Part shown: one piece after another, positions 22,114 through 34,365 of the stretch
How the letters are laid out: each line of letters opens with the position of its first letter
How positions within the stretch are numbered: the stretch's first letter is position 1
Assembly: GCA_026120035.1 (NCBI GenBank)
Contig: JALRME010000006.1
Coordinates: forward strand, 930,001-994,000
Direction: 5' to 3'
Origin: Coleophoma eucalyptorum
Taxonomy: Eukaryota; Ascomycota; Leotiomycetes; Helotiales; Dermateaceae
DNA: 64,000 nucleotides
Made by a program: the position numbers and the translations under genes
Notes under the pieces: model-generated
Database searches by the model: none
Told to the model about the DNA's origin: nothing
The model's input: the letters and a program-made list of their open reading frames with translations, nothing else

Positions 22114-25100
22114 ATGGCACTCGACGCGTCAAACGGCTATGTGGCCGCGCCCAGCCTGCAGAATCTCAACGAGATTGCGCTTCCCATCTTCAACGTTGAA
22201 CGAGTACAGCTCCAGTTCTCCATCGCCTCCGACTTCGTTGCTGCGCAAGTCGCCAACAATGTCTTGATATTGGCGCTTTCGAATGGTCGTATCTTGCGCA
22301 TAGATCTTGATAGTCCAGAAGATATAGATGGTGGGTGATACTCATCGTTTAAGGAGTGGCCTGGGGCTAACCGCCTCCTAGATATCGACCTTCCCAAGAA
22401 AACTTCTGAGGTTGGCGTCATTAAGCGCATGTTCCTTGATCCAACTGCTTCTCACTTAATCATATGTACCGCCCTTGGAGAGAACTACTACCTCCACTCT
22501 CAATCACGGCAACCAAGACCACTCTCCCGACTCAGAGGTGTACCAATTGAATCGATTGCTTGGAACCCTTCGCTACCTACAGCTTCCACTCGAGAGATTC
22601 TGATTGGCGCATCAGATGGAAACATTTATGAAGGATATATTGAAACATCGACCGAGTTTTACAGGAAAGAAGACAAGTATCTGAAGCTTTTACAAAGAAT
22701 TCCCGAGGGTGCAGTTACCGGATTATGGGTTGATCTTGTGGCTGGAAAGCCTGACTTTCGAAGAGTTTTAGTTGCTACCCAGAGCAGGTTAATACACTTG
22801 AGCGGTAGAATTGGCCGAGTGGCGCACGAAGGAGGCGCTTCAATCTTTACCAAGCTTTTCGAGAACGAGCAACCCACCATCTATGAATCGTCAAGCGCGT
22901 CAAGCGCTCCATCATCTTTAGTTGTATCTCCTGATCATCCTGATGCAGCATCCCCAGAGAGTCTAAACCCTGATCGGATATTTGCCTGGCTTTCGTCCCA
23001 TGGCGTATATCATGGCCGGTTACTAACAACACCGGCCACACCTGAGCTAGGCACCAAAGTATTTGCTGACGCCAAGATGCTGTCGAGAGCTCAAATCCCC
23101 GCTTCTGAGTATTCCTCGGGTCGTAAGAAGCCCATACCAGAACCGGTGGACTCTATTGCTTTGACGCAATGGCACATACTGATTCTGGTAGGATCACGAG
23201 TGGTTGCAGTGAATCGGCTTGATGACAGGGTGATTTTTGATCAAGTCGTTCTGGAACAAGGGCAACAAGCTCTTGGACTTTATGCAGACCAGCAGAAGAA
23301 CACATTCTGGCTGTTTACCACACAGGAAATCCTTGAAATTGTGGTTACTGACGAGGATCGAGATGTTTGGAAGGTTATGCTGGAGACGGAGCATTTTGAT
23401 GCAGCCTTACGCTATGCAAAAGGTCCGGCGCAGAAAGATGCAGTTGCAACTGCGTCTGGTGACTACCTTGTCAGTAAGGGCGCTTTCCTTGAAGCCGCAG
23501 GCGTCTATGGGAAGAGCAGCAAGCCATTTGAGCAAGTGGCTCTGACTTTTATTGATAATGAGCAGCAAGATGCTTTGAGGAAGTACCTTTTGACCAAGAT
23601 CACGACATTCAAGAAGTCTTCAATTATGCAGCGGATCATGATTGCCAGCTGGCTTGTGGAAATCTTCATGTCAAAACTAAATTCTCTAGACGACACCATT
23701 GTTACCAAAGCCGAGTTATCGGAGACTCTGAACCCAGCACAAACTAAAGATCAACTGGACTCGATACGAACAGAATTTCAAGATTTTGTGGTGAAATACC
23801 GGTCAGACCTTGATAAGAAGACCACGTATGATATTATTAGCAGTCACGGTAGAGAGGACGAGCTGCTCTACTATGCCAATGTTGTGAATGACTACAACTA
23901 CGTCTTGAACTACTGGATGCAACGAGAACGTTGGCGAGATGCATTGAGCGTCTTGAAAAAGCAAACAGCTCCCGAGACATTTTATCAGTACACTAGCGGC
24001 CTCATCAATCATGTAGCTACGGATCTTGTGGATATCTTGATGAGACATCCAGATCTCAAGGCCCGCAATCTCATACCAGCACTTCTGGATTACAACCGTA
24101 ATTTCAAGGGGTCTTTAACGCAGAATCAAGCAATCCGCTATTTGTTACATGTCATCAACCAGCTCAACTCAACCGATGCCGCTGTGCACAACACACTGAT
24201 CTCCATCTATGCATCACATCCATCCAAGGACGAGTCGGGGCTTCTTTCCTACCTCGAGTCACAAGGTGATGAGCCAAGGTTCGATTCCGACTTCGCTTTG
24301 CGTCTTTGTATACAGCATTCGAGGGTTCAATCGTGTGTACATATTTATAGTACCATGGGTCAATACCTCCAAGCCGTTGAGCTTGCTCTGGATCATGATG
24401 AGATAGATCTTGCTTCTCTGATTGCCGATCGACCGACAACAAACGCTGCACTAAGAAAGAAGCTATGGTTAGCAGTAGCAAAGAAAGTGATATCGCAAAC
24501 GAATGGCATCAAGACAGCTATTGAGTTTCTGAAGCGGTGTGACCTTCTCAAGATAGAAGACTTGATACCTTTCTTCCCTGATTTTGTTGTAATTGACGAC
24601 TTCAAAGAAGAAATTTGTTCTGCCCTAGAAGATTACAGTCGCAACATCGATACGCTCAAGAAAGAAATGGACGAGTCATCACAAACTGCCACAAACATCA
24701 AGGTTGACATAGCAGCCTTGGACCACAGATATGCAATTGTGGAACCGGGAGAGAAGTGTTATGTCTGCGAACTACCGCTCCTGAGCCGCCAATTCTTCGT
24801 CTTCCCATGCCAGCACGCTTTCCATAGTGACTGTCTGGGCAGGAAAGTCATGGAGCAAGTAGGTGTGGCCACTGGTAAGAGGATCAGGGAGGTTCAGGGG
24901 TTGATCAGTAAAGGCATGGTCACTGGTGCGAGGCGGGATGCAGCAATTGCAGAGTTGGACGGACTTGTTGCGTCAGCTTGGTGAGTAAAATTCTTTTATC
25001 TATTCTATATCTCTTGACTGACTTTGTGCCACAGTATACTTTGCAGCGATTTCGCTATCAAACGGATTGATGAACCTTTCGTCCTACCTACCGATAATAT

Positions 25101-25119
25101 GGAGGAGTGGGCTCTATAA
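22114..25119 (+). CDS. VPS18: HOPS/CORVET subunit VPS18 (Pep3)
   Basis: Three exons (22114-22330, 22382-24980, 25035-25119) give 966 residues. The N-terminal half is the Pep3/Vps18 beta-propeller, with GDGNIYEG-like turns and SRLIHLSGRIGRV. The C-terminal half is clathrin-repeat alpha-solenoid (DYNYVLNYWMQRERWRDALSVL). The end is a RING-H2: CYVCELPLL, PCQHAFHSDCL, then the final Cys pair CILC, which exists only if the last intron is removed (SACILCSDFAIKRIDEP). Reading through that intron would destroy the RING. VPS18 sits in the class C core that tethers endosomes and vacuoles for fusion. The stop lies only 83 bp from the end of the convergent cyclotransferase-like gene, so the transcripts probably overlap. 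Confidence 0.95.
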
Positions 25120-25202
25120 TAGTACACACAATCCATGTACATATTTAATAGTACATGGCATAGCGATAATGCTCCACGCCTGTCCCTTGCCGCTCTGTGT
25201 AA

Positions 25203-26129
25203 TCACAAACTTCCTCCAAACCCCTCCCTCACCCCCAAATCTTTCAAAAAGGCCCTTAAGTCGTTAATTTCCACCTCCTCTCTTACCCTCTCCCTTTTCC
25301 AGTACCCCATCCTAACCCACCTCACATCCTCATCCTCTTCCCTCACGACTTCGGGACAAAATTGCCTCAATACATTCTCAACGTAAGTATTCGGCAGCCC
25401 ATACGCTACCGCTTCAACAATGCCGGTATTGATGCGTGCAATGTAGCGTTGGAGGATAAGTCCTTCCTTTACCTCTTGCCCTTCCTCTCTTTCTGGGGAG
25501 GGGGATGAAATAGGGTGCGTATAAGTATATGCTAGGACTTGCGTTGAGGTTTGAGCACGAGGGTGCGAGGAATTGGGCATTAGGGATAGGATAGGGTTCG
25601 GCGGGAAGGAAGTAACCATCACAGCTGTTTTGGCATAAGAGCGCGGAACGTCCTCGCTAGCGTCCAGATCGAATAAGTCATCGGGCGTGATGGTGTATAT
25701 GATACCCCAAACACCTTCCCTCTCTCCCTCGTCCTCCTCCTCCTCCTCTTCTTCTTTCCCCCCTTCACCCTTAACCCCTTCCTTCACCTCTACCTCCTCT
25801 TCATCTTCTGGAAATAGCACATCCAGCGGAGCCGGAAGCACCACACCCGCCTCTTCTTGCAACACCACCTCTGTTTTTCGCTTGGCCTCAACGGGATATA
25901 TTGTAGCAAACCCCCCTTCCCGGATTATCCACCGGTAGTCGGGTAGGTACCCCAGCGAGTGAAAGACGGAATCCGGACAGCGGGTCTTCATGTATGACGG
26001 CGCGAGGTTGGAGCCATACGCGAAGTAGAGAATTGGCTTGGGCCGGGTTGCTTGAGCTGCGTTGGAGAGTTGTGCTGGATTGGGCTGTGATGGTTGCGTA
26101 GGGGCTTGAGCGTGGGTACTGATTGACAT
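25203..26129 (-). CDS. Gamma-glutamylcyclotransferase-like protein with acidic insert
   Basis: A single exon of 308 codons. After about 30 Ala/Pro/Gln-rich residues comes the fold signature ILYFAYGSNLAPSYM, then RWIIREGGFATIYP. A highly acidic low-complexity insert (about residues 95-135, mostly Glu) follows, then WGIIYTITPDDLFDLDASED with the Glu expected at the catalytic position of this fold, and a C-terminal helix region. The GGCT/AIG2-like fold cyclises gamma-glutamyl groups to 5-oxoproline; the true substrate is not predictable. A smaller relative lies at 34366-34878. The acidic insert and length of 308 exceed the usual 150-200 residues. Confidence 0.82.
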   Translation of the reverse strand: MSISTHAQAPTQPSQPNPAQLSNAAQATRPKPILYFAYGSNLAPSYMKTRCPDSVFHSLGYLPDYRWIIREGGFATIYPVEAKRKTEVVLQEEAGVVLPAPLDVLFPEDEEEVEVKEGVKGEGGKEEEEEEEDEGEREGVWGIIYTITPDDLFDLDASEDVPRSYAKTAVMVTSFPPNPILSLMPNSSHPRAQTSTQVLAYTYTHPISSPSPEREEGQEVKEGLILQRYIARINTGIVEAVAYGLPNTYVENVLRQFCPEVVREEDEDVRWVRMGYWKRERVREEVEINDLRAFLKDLGVREGFGGSL

Positions 26130-26901
26130 TTTTGTGACATAAGTGTAAGGTAGTGAGTGAGTGAATTGGCTGAGAAGGAGGTGCTTGGGTTGAAGGGTTG
26201 GGATTGGAGATGGGGAATGGGGCTTTGTTGGTTGGTAATGGAGCAGAGATGCGAGATGGTATATCTTGTGGACATATGAGAGGGGACTATGGTTCTATTT
26301 CATAGCGGAAATGAAGCTATACTAATAAATGCATGCATGCCGATTGAGAGATTGGGGAGGTCACGAGGTGATGCCCCCCCCCCCTTCCCCCCAAACTGTC
26401 ATGTGATGGTTTTACGTAGGGAAGGTACTTAGATTGTAGATCTTTGCTGTTGCGTAAGGAACTCGAGGTTTCACCTGCAGTGCATGATTGTGCTTTTTGT
26501 AAGAGAATATGCAAGGGTTGTTGCAGCTACGTATGTGAAAAAGCTCTGCGGTTTTTAAAAGGGCTGTCTCACTAGACCGATCGAATTGTAACAACGGTGG
26601 TGTTTCTTACAGAAACTACCAATTTGGAAATTGCTTAAACATTTTCTATGGATTGAGGAACCTAACGATGGCACCTTTATTTCTGAAACAAGCCGCTATG
26701 GAGAAGGCTGGTGGTGCATTAGTTGTGCTATAATGAATCACTAAATTTGTATTTACATCTATGAACTTTTCTAAAACTAATCTTGATATCGTTAGCAACA
26801 GAATGCTCAGCAACAAAACCTCCCGTAATCATCTGCAGAGAGATTATACTTTTGCAAACAGAGAAACGCCGTCACAAAATTTCAAGATCCGAAATCTGCT
26901 T
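26130..26901. other. Gap 5' of the cyclotransferase-like gene and 3' of ARG7
   Basis: No gene recognised. A C-rich tract with eleven C lies at 26374-26384, and AT-rich DNA runs from about 26560. Both neighbours are on the minus strand, so this holds the promoter of the first and the 3' UTR of ARG7. Confidence 0.5.
26374..26384. repeat. Poly-C run (11), followed by a second C run
   Basis: Eleven C, then TT, then six C. It is a simple homopolymer tract in a presumed promoter, prone to length change. Confidence 0.9.
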
Positions 26902-28430
26902 TTATGTTCTGTAATCACCGTTGATGGTGATGTATTCGTGACTATATTCGTTATTAGTAAACCGCCTTCAAGGTTGAAAATACTTGTTGGGCTTACCTAT
27001 AATCACAAGTCCAGTAGACTGCCTCTTCCTTACCACCACCTAATCTGACCAAGATCTCCAAATCCTCATGCTCCAAGATCTCAGCTGCTCGCACCTCATC
27101 AACAGTCTCGGGCTCACCGTTGACTAGGAGCTTCAGCTCTGGGGAGCCATCGGTAGGAACGAAGGAAACGCTGGTCTTCTCAGGTACAATCTCTGGAACT
27201 TCGTTGATTGGCTGGCCTGGCTCGGAGATTTGTGAGTAGCCAGTCGCACACAGAATACGACCCCAGTTGGCGTCCTTTCCATACAACGCCGTCTTGACAA
27301 GAGGTGATCGTGCAATGGTGCTGGCAATCTTTCTTGCGCCAACTTCTGATCCTGCTTCTGTCACGCGGATGGTAACGAACTTCGTAGCACCCTCTCCATC
27401 ACGTACCACGAGCTTGGCAAGGTCAATTGCAAAGGCAGTCAGTGTCTCTTGGAATACGGCATAATCTTCTGATGACTCGGATGTGATCTCCTTTCCGCCT
27501 GCGGCTCCATTTGCAAGTACGGCAACCGTGTCGTTCGTTGAAGTATCACCGTCGATGGAGATGCTGTTGAATGACTTGTTCACAGCTGTGGTGAGAAGAG
27601 AAGGAAGCAATGCTGGAGAAATAGGCGCATCTGTCGCAATCATGCCAAGTAGAGTCGCCATGTTAGGGTGGATCATACCAGCTCCCTTCGTCATACCAGC
27701 TAAACTGTATGTAATAGATGGAGAGGATGGCAGTGTAAAGGTGCGGGATACAAGCTTTGGGAATGTATCGGTTGTGCAAATAGCACGGGCAGTAGTCAAC
27801 CAGTGGTCGTGTGAGCTTCCCAAGCCATCGTATGCGGCTGGGATCTTGCGCAAGATCTTTTGGATGGGGAGTCTACGCATGGTTAGTTTTGCACGCGAAG
27901 TTTGGGGAGACCGACAACTACCTCTGACCAATAACACCGGTGCTCATGACAATGCTGCTTCCTCCTTTGCCATCTTGGGGTTGCTCAAAACACTTATCGG
28001 CCTCCTCTCCCATCTTCTCAGCATCCTCCATACCGCCTTTGCCTGTCACAGCATTGGCACACCCCGAGTTCACAATAATCGATCGGACACCCGTATTGTT
28101 TCGTCTCTTTAACATGTTTCTGCTGACGGTGACGGGTGCAGCCTGGAATTTGTTCTTCGTAAAAACAGCGGCAGCGGCACATGGTGTTTCTGAAGCTAGA
28201 AAGGCCAAATCTGGAGTGCTTTTGTTGGTAGCTTTAACGCCGACGTGGGTTCCGGAGACAAGAAATCCTTTAGGATAGGTACCGCTCGTGGGTACATACT
28301 TCTGCTTCGCAACGGGAATCGTGGAGTCTAAGGGTGCTGAATAGTATCGAACATGGCTAATACTCGATTGTAAGGTAACTGGTCGGATGAATCGATTGAG
28401 GGCCGATGACGGCGTTCCTCTGAGAGCCAT
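26902..28430 (-). CDS. ARG7: Mitochondrial ornithine acetyltransferase/N-acetylglutamate synthase (ArgJ family)
   Basis: Three exons (28430-27922, 27872-26997, 26941-26902) give 474 residues. An Arg-rich acid-free N-terminus fits a mitochondrial presequence. ArgJ motifs are [34 protein letters not shown] joined to LPIQKI across the first intron, and the autoproteolysis site in [18 protein letters not shown], where the Thr becomes the nucleophile of the beta subunit. The 40 nt last exon restores the conserved ending [18 protein letters not shown]; reading through the intron would stop at WTCDYR. The enzyme moves the acetyl group from N-acetylornithine to glutamate in the cyclic arginine pathway. 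It shares a 470 bp promoter region with GCN2, containing a TGAGTCA site 115 bp from the ATG. Confidence 0.96.
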
Positions 28431-28544
28431 TGCGAATACTCAAGATGGCGAGGAACCTAGAAAAGAAAATATTTATTAGTATTGGGCTTTTACGAGAAAT
28501 GCAGAATAATAAATGCAACCTACTTCTGCTCAATTGATTGTAGT

Positions 28545-28551
28545 TGAGTCA
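28545..28551 (+). promoter_or_regulatory. Gcn4/CpcA-type site TGAGTCA
   Basis: A palindromic-type AP-1/Gcn4 heptamer lying 115 bp upstream of ARG7 and 350 bp upstream of GCN2. A 7-mer occurs by chance, but the position before an arginine gene makes function plausible. Confidence 0.55.
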
Positions 28552-28799
28552 CAGAGAAATTTTGGTTAAGCTCATGCAGAGGTAAAAGTTTATGGCAGGG
28601 CGTAATGACTGCAACAAAGCACAGAGCTCGAATAGGATTGCGGGGCAGGTTTGTCCGACGATCCTCCGGTGACATGACAAGGCTGAACTGAGCGGCTGGT
28701 GCGGTGAGTCGAAGATAAATAGGCGTACAGTAGTTGGGTATCATTTCAACAACACACAATTTTCTACAACTTCCTCTCTATCACATAACTCGTTGAAAT

Positions 28800-28820
28800 A
28801 TGCAAATCCCCAGCGCGTAA
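28800..28820 (+). promoter_or_regulatory. 6-codon uORF in the GCN2 leader
   Basis: ATG at 28800, six codons, then TAA. It lies 80 nt upstream of the GCN2 ATG and in another frame. It acts only if the GCN2 mRNA starts upstream of 28800. Confidence 0.4.
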
Positions 28821-28900
28821 GAGATCCGCAGCTTCGGCTGCGTGAATCTATTCGAAAGTCTCTCCGATCCGATTTCCATTTAAATCGCAAAGACATCAAA

Positions 28901-31900
28901 ATGCCGCCATCAAGTCCATGGGGAAAGAAGCCAAAACAAGAGAACACGTCCCAGTCTGGCTTCCCAAAGCTGAAGCAAAGCGACCAAAATAATGGCACTC
29001 CCAAGTCGCAGTATGAGGAGATACAGGAAGACGAGCTGGTCGCCCTAGAAGCAATCTACGCTGAGGATTTTAAACAGATACAAAAGAATCATGGAGCTTG
29101 GAAGGTACAGGATTCTTTGTGACAGACCGACTAATAAAGGTTGACATGTTTGGCAGAAATCAGAGCCGTCCTTCGAAATCCGCATCAAGTCGTCGGACGA
29201 AGATATGGCCATCACACTCTGCGCAACCCTCACAGCTACATACCCAAAGACCATTCCTTTGCTGAGCTTGAAAGACCATGATTTCTTGCGAGAGGGAACG
29301 TTATTCAAGATCCAAAAGGTTATGGAAACTAAGCCAAAAGAGCTTGTCGCAGAGGTCCAGCCCATGATCATGGAAATCGTGGATGCGATCAGAGATGTCT
29401 TGGAAGATGCTGCAGAAGCTAAGGCAGCGGGTCGAGAGCTACCAAGTCTGGAAGAAGAGCGCGCAAATCATGAAGCTGCTGCTGCCAAGGTGGCAGAAGA
29501 AGAGAAAGAGGAGCAAGAAAACAAGAAGCGATTAGAGAGCCTGGAAGATCAGCGTATGCTAGACAATCTAGTACAGGATGAACTGAAACGCAGAGAGGCC
29601 AAAGTAAAGGAGGCTAAAAGGAAAACAAAACCTCCACCTCTACTTTCAGATGTATCCTATGAGAAAGCATCCAAAGGTGAAGCGGCTCAGGACGTACTGG
29701 CCTTTGACCAACCAATTACATTTTGCGAAGGTAGTGAGGATCCTATTCTCTTCCAATTGGTAACTAGCAAAGTTCGAATACGCAAAGGACCGATATCAGT
29801 GTGCTATACGGTCAGGCCTATCGTAGTCGAAGGCTCTGGTAACGTACCAACGCTCGCACTAAAAGAGACCGGACTTGCAGCAGGGGTGAAAGATTACAAT
29901 AATTTCAAGAAGCAATTACAGTCTCTCGAGAAAGAATTGGAGGCCCAGAAGCAGATCAGACATCGGAATATTTTAGAGATTTTCGACTTCAAGGTTTCCA
30001 AGACTGCAGACTGTGCAGTCGAATCGGACTCAGGATGGACTGTAAGCATCTTAACTGAATATGCTGGGAAAGGATCTCTCGAGGAGTTACTGGACATCAC
30101 AGGCACTTTAGGAGTTGAAAAAGTTCGTTCTTGGACAATTGAACTTCTAGATGCACTGCGATTCTTACACCAAGCCGGTCTACTCCACGAGGATATCCAT
30201 TGTGGAAACGTGATGATTTTCAGGGACTCTGAAGGAGAGATCCGACCAAAGCTAGCTGATGCAGGATATCAGAGAAAGCTATACTCATTGAGCGGTAAAA
30301 GGCAGTTGACCACTACTGTGTCCGTTGCGAAGTCTGCTTACTGGTGTCCACCCGAAATTGCAAACACAGATCAGCCTCAGTATACACAAAAGACTGACGT
30401 TTGGGATTTTGGCCTGCTTTTTCTACAGATGCTCTTTGGCTTGACAGTTGTGCAGAAGTATGCTTCACCCCTGGCCTTAGCAGAAGCTCTGGCTTTGTCG
30501 GACTCTCTGCACGAGTTTGTGCAGAAGCTGTTCAAGCCAGATCCGAAGAAACGACCTCGTGCTTTCGAGTTGGCCTCATCAGAATTCCTCGCCACTGATG
30601 CTCCAATACTAGACGAGGATTCCTCCGCAATTGCGTCTAGACTGGGCTCAATGACCTCCCTACTTCCAGCCACTCCAGGACGCCGGAGACATGACTCAAT
30701 GAATAGCCATGGTCCGTACTCCAGATACAAGGAAGATTTTGTAGAAGAAGGCCGCCTTGGTAAGGGCGGTTTTGGAGAGGTTGTCAAGGCTAGAAAGAAG
30801 CTTGATGGCCAAATCTATGCAATCAAGAAGATTTCACAAAAGTCCTCCTCTTCCTTGACAGAGGTACTGAAAGAAGTTCGCCTTCTCTCCCAGCTGAGTC
30901 ACCCATCGGTTGTCCGTAAGTAAAACTTTCTTTGAAAAATTCTACATCTTTTACATAATTCATGTATTTGAGGTTAGATCCTTGGATATTTTGGCAGGTC
31001 GTATCTCATAACTTTTTGAAACTGTCTGACAACGTATGATAGGATATTACAACACTTGGACAGAGGAAGTGCTTGATGGGAGTGAAACTGATGATGATAC
31101 TACTGAAGATGCTATAACAGAACAATCTGCGAGTGAACTTTCTCAAGGGACCGGGCCCAACATAGAGTTTGGTGCTAGCACAGGCGGTCTTGACTTCATG
31201 TCGTCCAGTGGTTTCCCACAGATTGAATTTGGATATGACAGCGAATCTGGCAGTGAGGATGACGATGACGACCTAGACGGCGAATCGACCAGTCCCGACG
31301 ATGTAGCAGCCAATGGAGGAAGTGCAGGGAACCAGCTGGTTCTGAACCGGACTAGATCCAGCTCACGTTTTCAAAGACCATTCAAGACGATCTTATACAT
31401 TTCGATGGAATACTGTGAGAAACGAACTCTGCGCGATTTAATCAAAAGAGGGCTGTACAAAGATAATGATGAGATCTGGCGTCTTTTCCGACAAGTTCTG
31501 GAAGGTCTTGTCCACATACATGGCCTAAATGTTGTACATCGCGATCTGAAGCCAGAAAATATCTTCATTGACGGCGCCTCAAATGTTAGGATTGGAGACT
31601 TTGGCTTGGCTACGAGCGGCCAATATTCTGTGGTGGACAGAAATTCCTCTGCAGCAATACATATCAGTGGAGACCTGACTAGAAGCGTCGGTACAGCGAC
31701 TTATGTGGCACCCGAAGTCAGGTCAGCTGCTGGAGGAGTTTATAGTAGCAAGGTCGATATGTATTCCTTGGGAATCATCTTTTTTGAGATGTGCTATCGA
31801 CCAGTTACGACAGGCATGGAAAGGGATATTGTTGTCAAGGGCTTGAGACAGAAAGAACCTGCCCTACCTTCTGACTTTGATATCAACGAAAAAGCTGTGC

Positions 31901-33995
31901 AAACAGATATAATTTTATCTCTTATTGTGCACAGCCCGAAAGAGCGCCCATCAAGTGCCGAGCTCTTGCATAGTGGCAAGCTTCCAGTGCAAATGGAGAG
32001 CGAAACCATTCGTCAAACTTTAGCAGGACTGTCGGATTCCAGGTCTCCATATTATCACAAGATGATGAGCGCTTTATTTTCACGCCCAACAAAGCAGGCA
32101 AAAGATGTTGCATGGGATATGTCTACGATCAATCCCAGCGCCGCAGATCTTCTACTTCAGGGCATTGTCAGACAGAAATTGATATCAATATTTCGACGTC
32201 ATGGAGCAGTTGAGACACCTCGAAGTGTGCTATTTCCTCGATCAGGTCATTACGGTCCCAACGCTGTACAGCTCCTGGATCCCAACGGCACTTTATTACA
32301 GCTTCCATATGACTTGACTCTTCCCCATGCTAGAGCGATTGCTAAACAGGAACCTGCCGTTCAAAAGTGCTTCGCATTTGGTCAAGTATACAGAGACAGG
32401 CATGATGGAGGACAACCACAAACGTTTGGAGAGGTTGATTTTGATATTGTTTCAGCAGACAGCCTTGATCTGGCTCTCAAGGAAGCAGAGGTCATAAAGG
32501 TACTGGACGAGGTTGTCCTGGATTTCCCGGCATTGGGTTCAACTCAAATGTGCTTTCATCTGAATCATTCCGACCTACTCGGACTTATATTCGACTTCTG
32601 TAGAATTGAGCCTGGTGTGCGTCAAGCTGCCGCAGAGACCTTGAGTAAGCTCAATGTGCAACATTGGACTTGGCAGAAGATAAGAACTGAGCTTCGATCA
32701 CCGCTAATTGGCGTATCTGCGACAAGTGTAGATGATCTGCAACGTTTTGATTTCCGAGGTATATTGATTATTCCAGACCAGTGGATTTTACTAATTTAAA
32801 TAGATTCGCCCTCCAAGGCATTTCAGAAACTGAAGACCATATTTGAAGGTACAGATATCTTTGAGAAAGCATCTTCGACCATTGCACATTTGCGCGATGT
32901 TATTGCCTATACAAAGCGATTTGCTGTCCGTAGCAAGATTTTCATCACTCCATTAGGCAGTCTCAGAGAGAAATTCTACAAAGGAGGAGTGTTATTCTCT
33001 TGCCTCTACGACCGCAAAGTCAGGGATGTCTTCGCCGCTGGTGGACGATATGACTCGTTGATCCGTGAGCATCGACACCGGACTGGGAGTACCGACGAGG
33101 ATCGTCATGGTGTGGGGTTCAATCTGGCCTGGGAAAAGCTCGCCAGATTACCTAAACCAAGCGCAAAAGGCTTTTTGAAGAAAGCAGAAGATGAGGTGCA
33201 TGGAATATGGAACACCAAACGTGTAAGTCCGCTTTCATATTCTAAAGAGAGAGTAATAATGCTTGGTAGTGCGACGTGCTTGTTGCTAGTTTTGATGCCG
33301 CAGTATTGCGGACGACAGGCGTCGATATTGTCCAGAATCTATGGGCCCATGAGGTCAATGCAGAATTGGCCCGAGATGCCCGATCTCCTGAAGATCTGCT
33401 CTCAAAGTATCGCGATGAACATCATTCATGGATTGTTATCATCAAGCAAGATTCTGTACTCAAGGTCAAAAGCATGGATAGAAAGGATATTCAGGATACT
33501 GAGATCCCTTCTACCCAGCTTATCAGTTGGCTTCGAGGAGAGATCAGAGAGAGAGAGCAGAGGGAAGGTCTACAACTACCTCATCGCTCTAAGCTTTTAC
33601 GCAATACCAGTCAGCCAGACACTACAGCCAACGAACATGAACAGGAAGTGCGTGTACTCATGGCCGGGACCAAGTCTAAGAAATCGAATCGCCGCAATAT
33701 TGTAGAGCAAGCTCAAGGTCGAGCGTCTTCGCTAGTTCAATCCTTCCTAGACGGTCCTATCGCGGCCATTGAAACGACAGACCATGTGCTAGAAATGATC
33801 AGAGGGACGAGGTTGTCCGACCCGGAAACCTGGCGTAAGGTTACCCATAGTGTTCCAACCGCTGAAAGAAGATATATTGGCGAGATTCATGATATGATGA
33901 GTGGGTTGGCACACCAGAACAAGGATATTACGAAAAACGCTTTCATCTATAACTTCAGGACGGGGATGTGTATTTATTATGATCTGGCTGCTTGA
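28901..33995 (+). CDS. GCN2: eIF2alpha kinase GCN2
   Basis: Five exons (28901-29104, 29157-30915, 31043-32758, 32804-33222, 33270-33995) encode 1607 residues, the usual GCN2 size. Domains in order: RWD (about 35-135; EELVALEAIYAEDF-like start), a charged coiled region, a degenerate pseudokinase (about 230-500), and the active kinase. The kinase has LGKGGFGEVVKA, AIKKI, HPSVVRYYNTWTE completed across the second intron, a long acidic insert with DDDDD, HRDLKPENIFID and DFGLA. A histidyl-tRNA-synthetase-like domain (FGQVYRDR; GGRYDSL) and a C-terminal ribosome-binding region follow. GCN2 senses uncharged tRNA, phosphorylates eIF2alpha and so raises Gcn4/CpcA translation. It diverges from ARG7, a likely downstream target. 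Confidence 0.97.
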
Positions 33996-34365
33996 AAGGT
34001 CATGGTAGGCATGATCTGCAGAATCGGTTAATGAATGAATGGTCATGAATTAAGATATATTTACAAGATTTATGAACTCAAATGTATTGGATCAAGCAAT
34101 AAAAATTTTGGTGTGAGAAATTCAGGTCGCAGAACGTGAAAGCAATCAGGTAGACCAGTGATTTCATGGTTATGCTCCAGCTCTACAGACATCACGTTAT
34201 CGCGTCGCTTCCAGGCAGACTGACAGCAGCACATGCCACCCAGAAACTCGACTTAAGCCCTCGTAGAGTCACACTATTCCATTCCAAAAGCAAAATAGAT
34301 ATTAAAACACCCATCCCACCGATCCAACTCTCACCTAGAAACCCCAGTTCCCTCCACACCCAAGC
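33996..34365. other. Gap between GCN2 and the second cyclotransferase-like gene
   Basis: GCN2 3' UTR followed by the promoter of the next gene. No coding feature seen. Confidence 0.5.

Larger units (their letters stand above)
28431..28900. promoter_or_regulatory. Bidirectional promoter region between ARG7 and GCN2
   Basis: 470 bp separate the two start codons. It contains one perfect TGAGTCA (28545-28551), one near match TGAGTCG (28705-28711) and a uORF on the GCN2 side. The TGASTCA motif is the binding site of Gcn4/CpcA, the activator of amino-acid biosynthetic genes in fungi. Confidence 0.65.
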
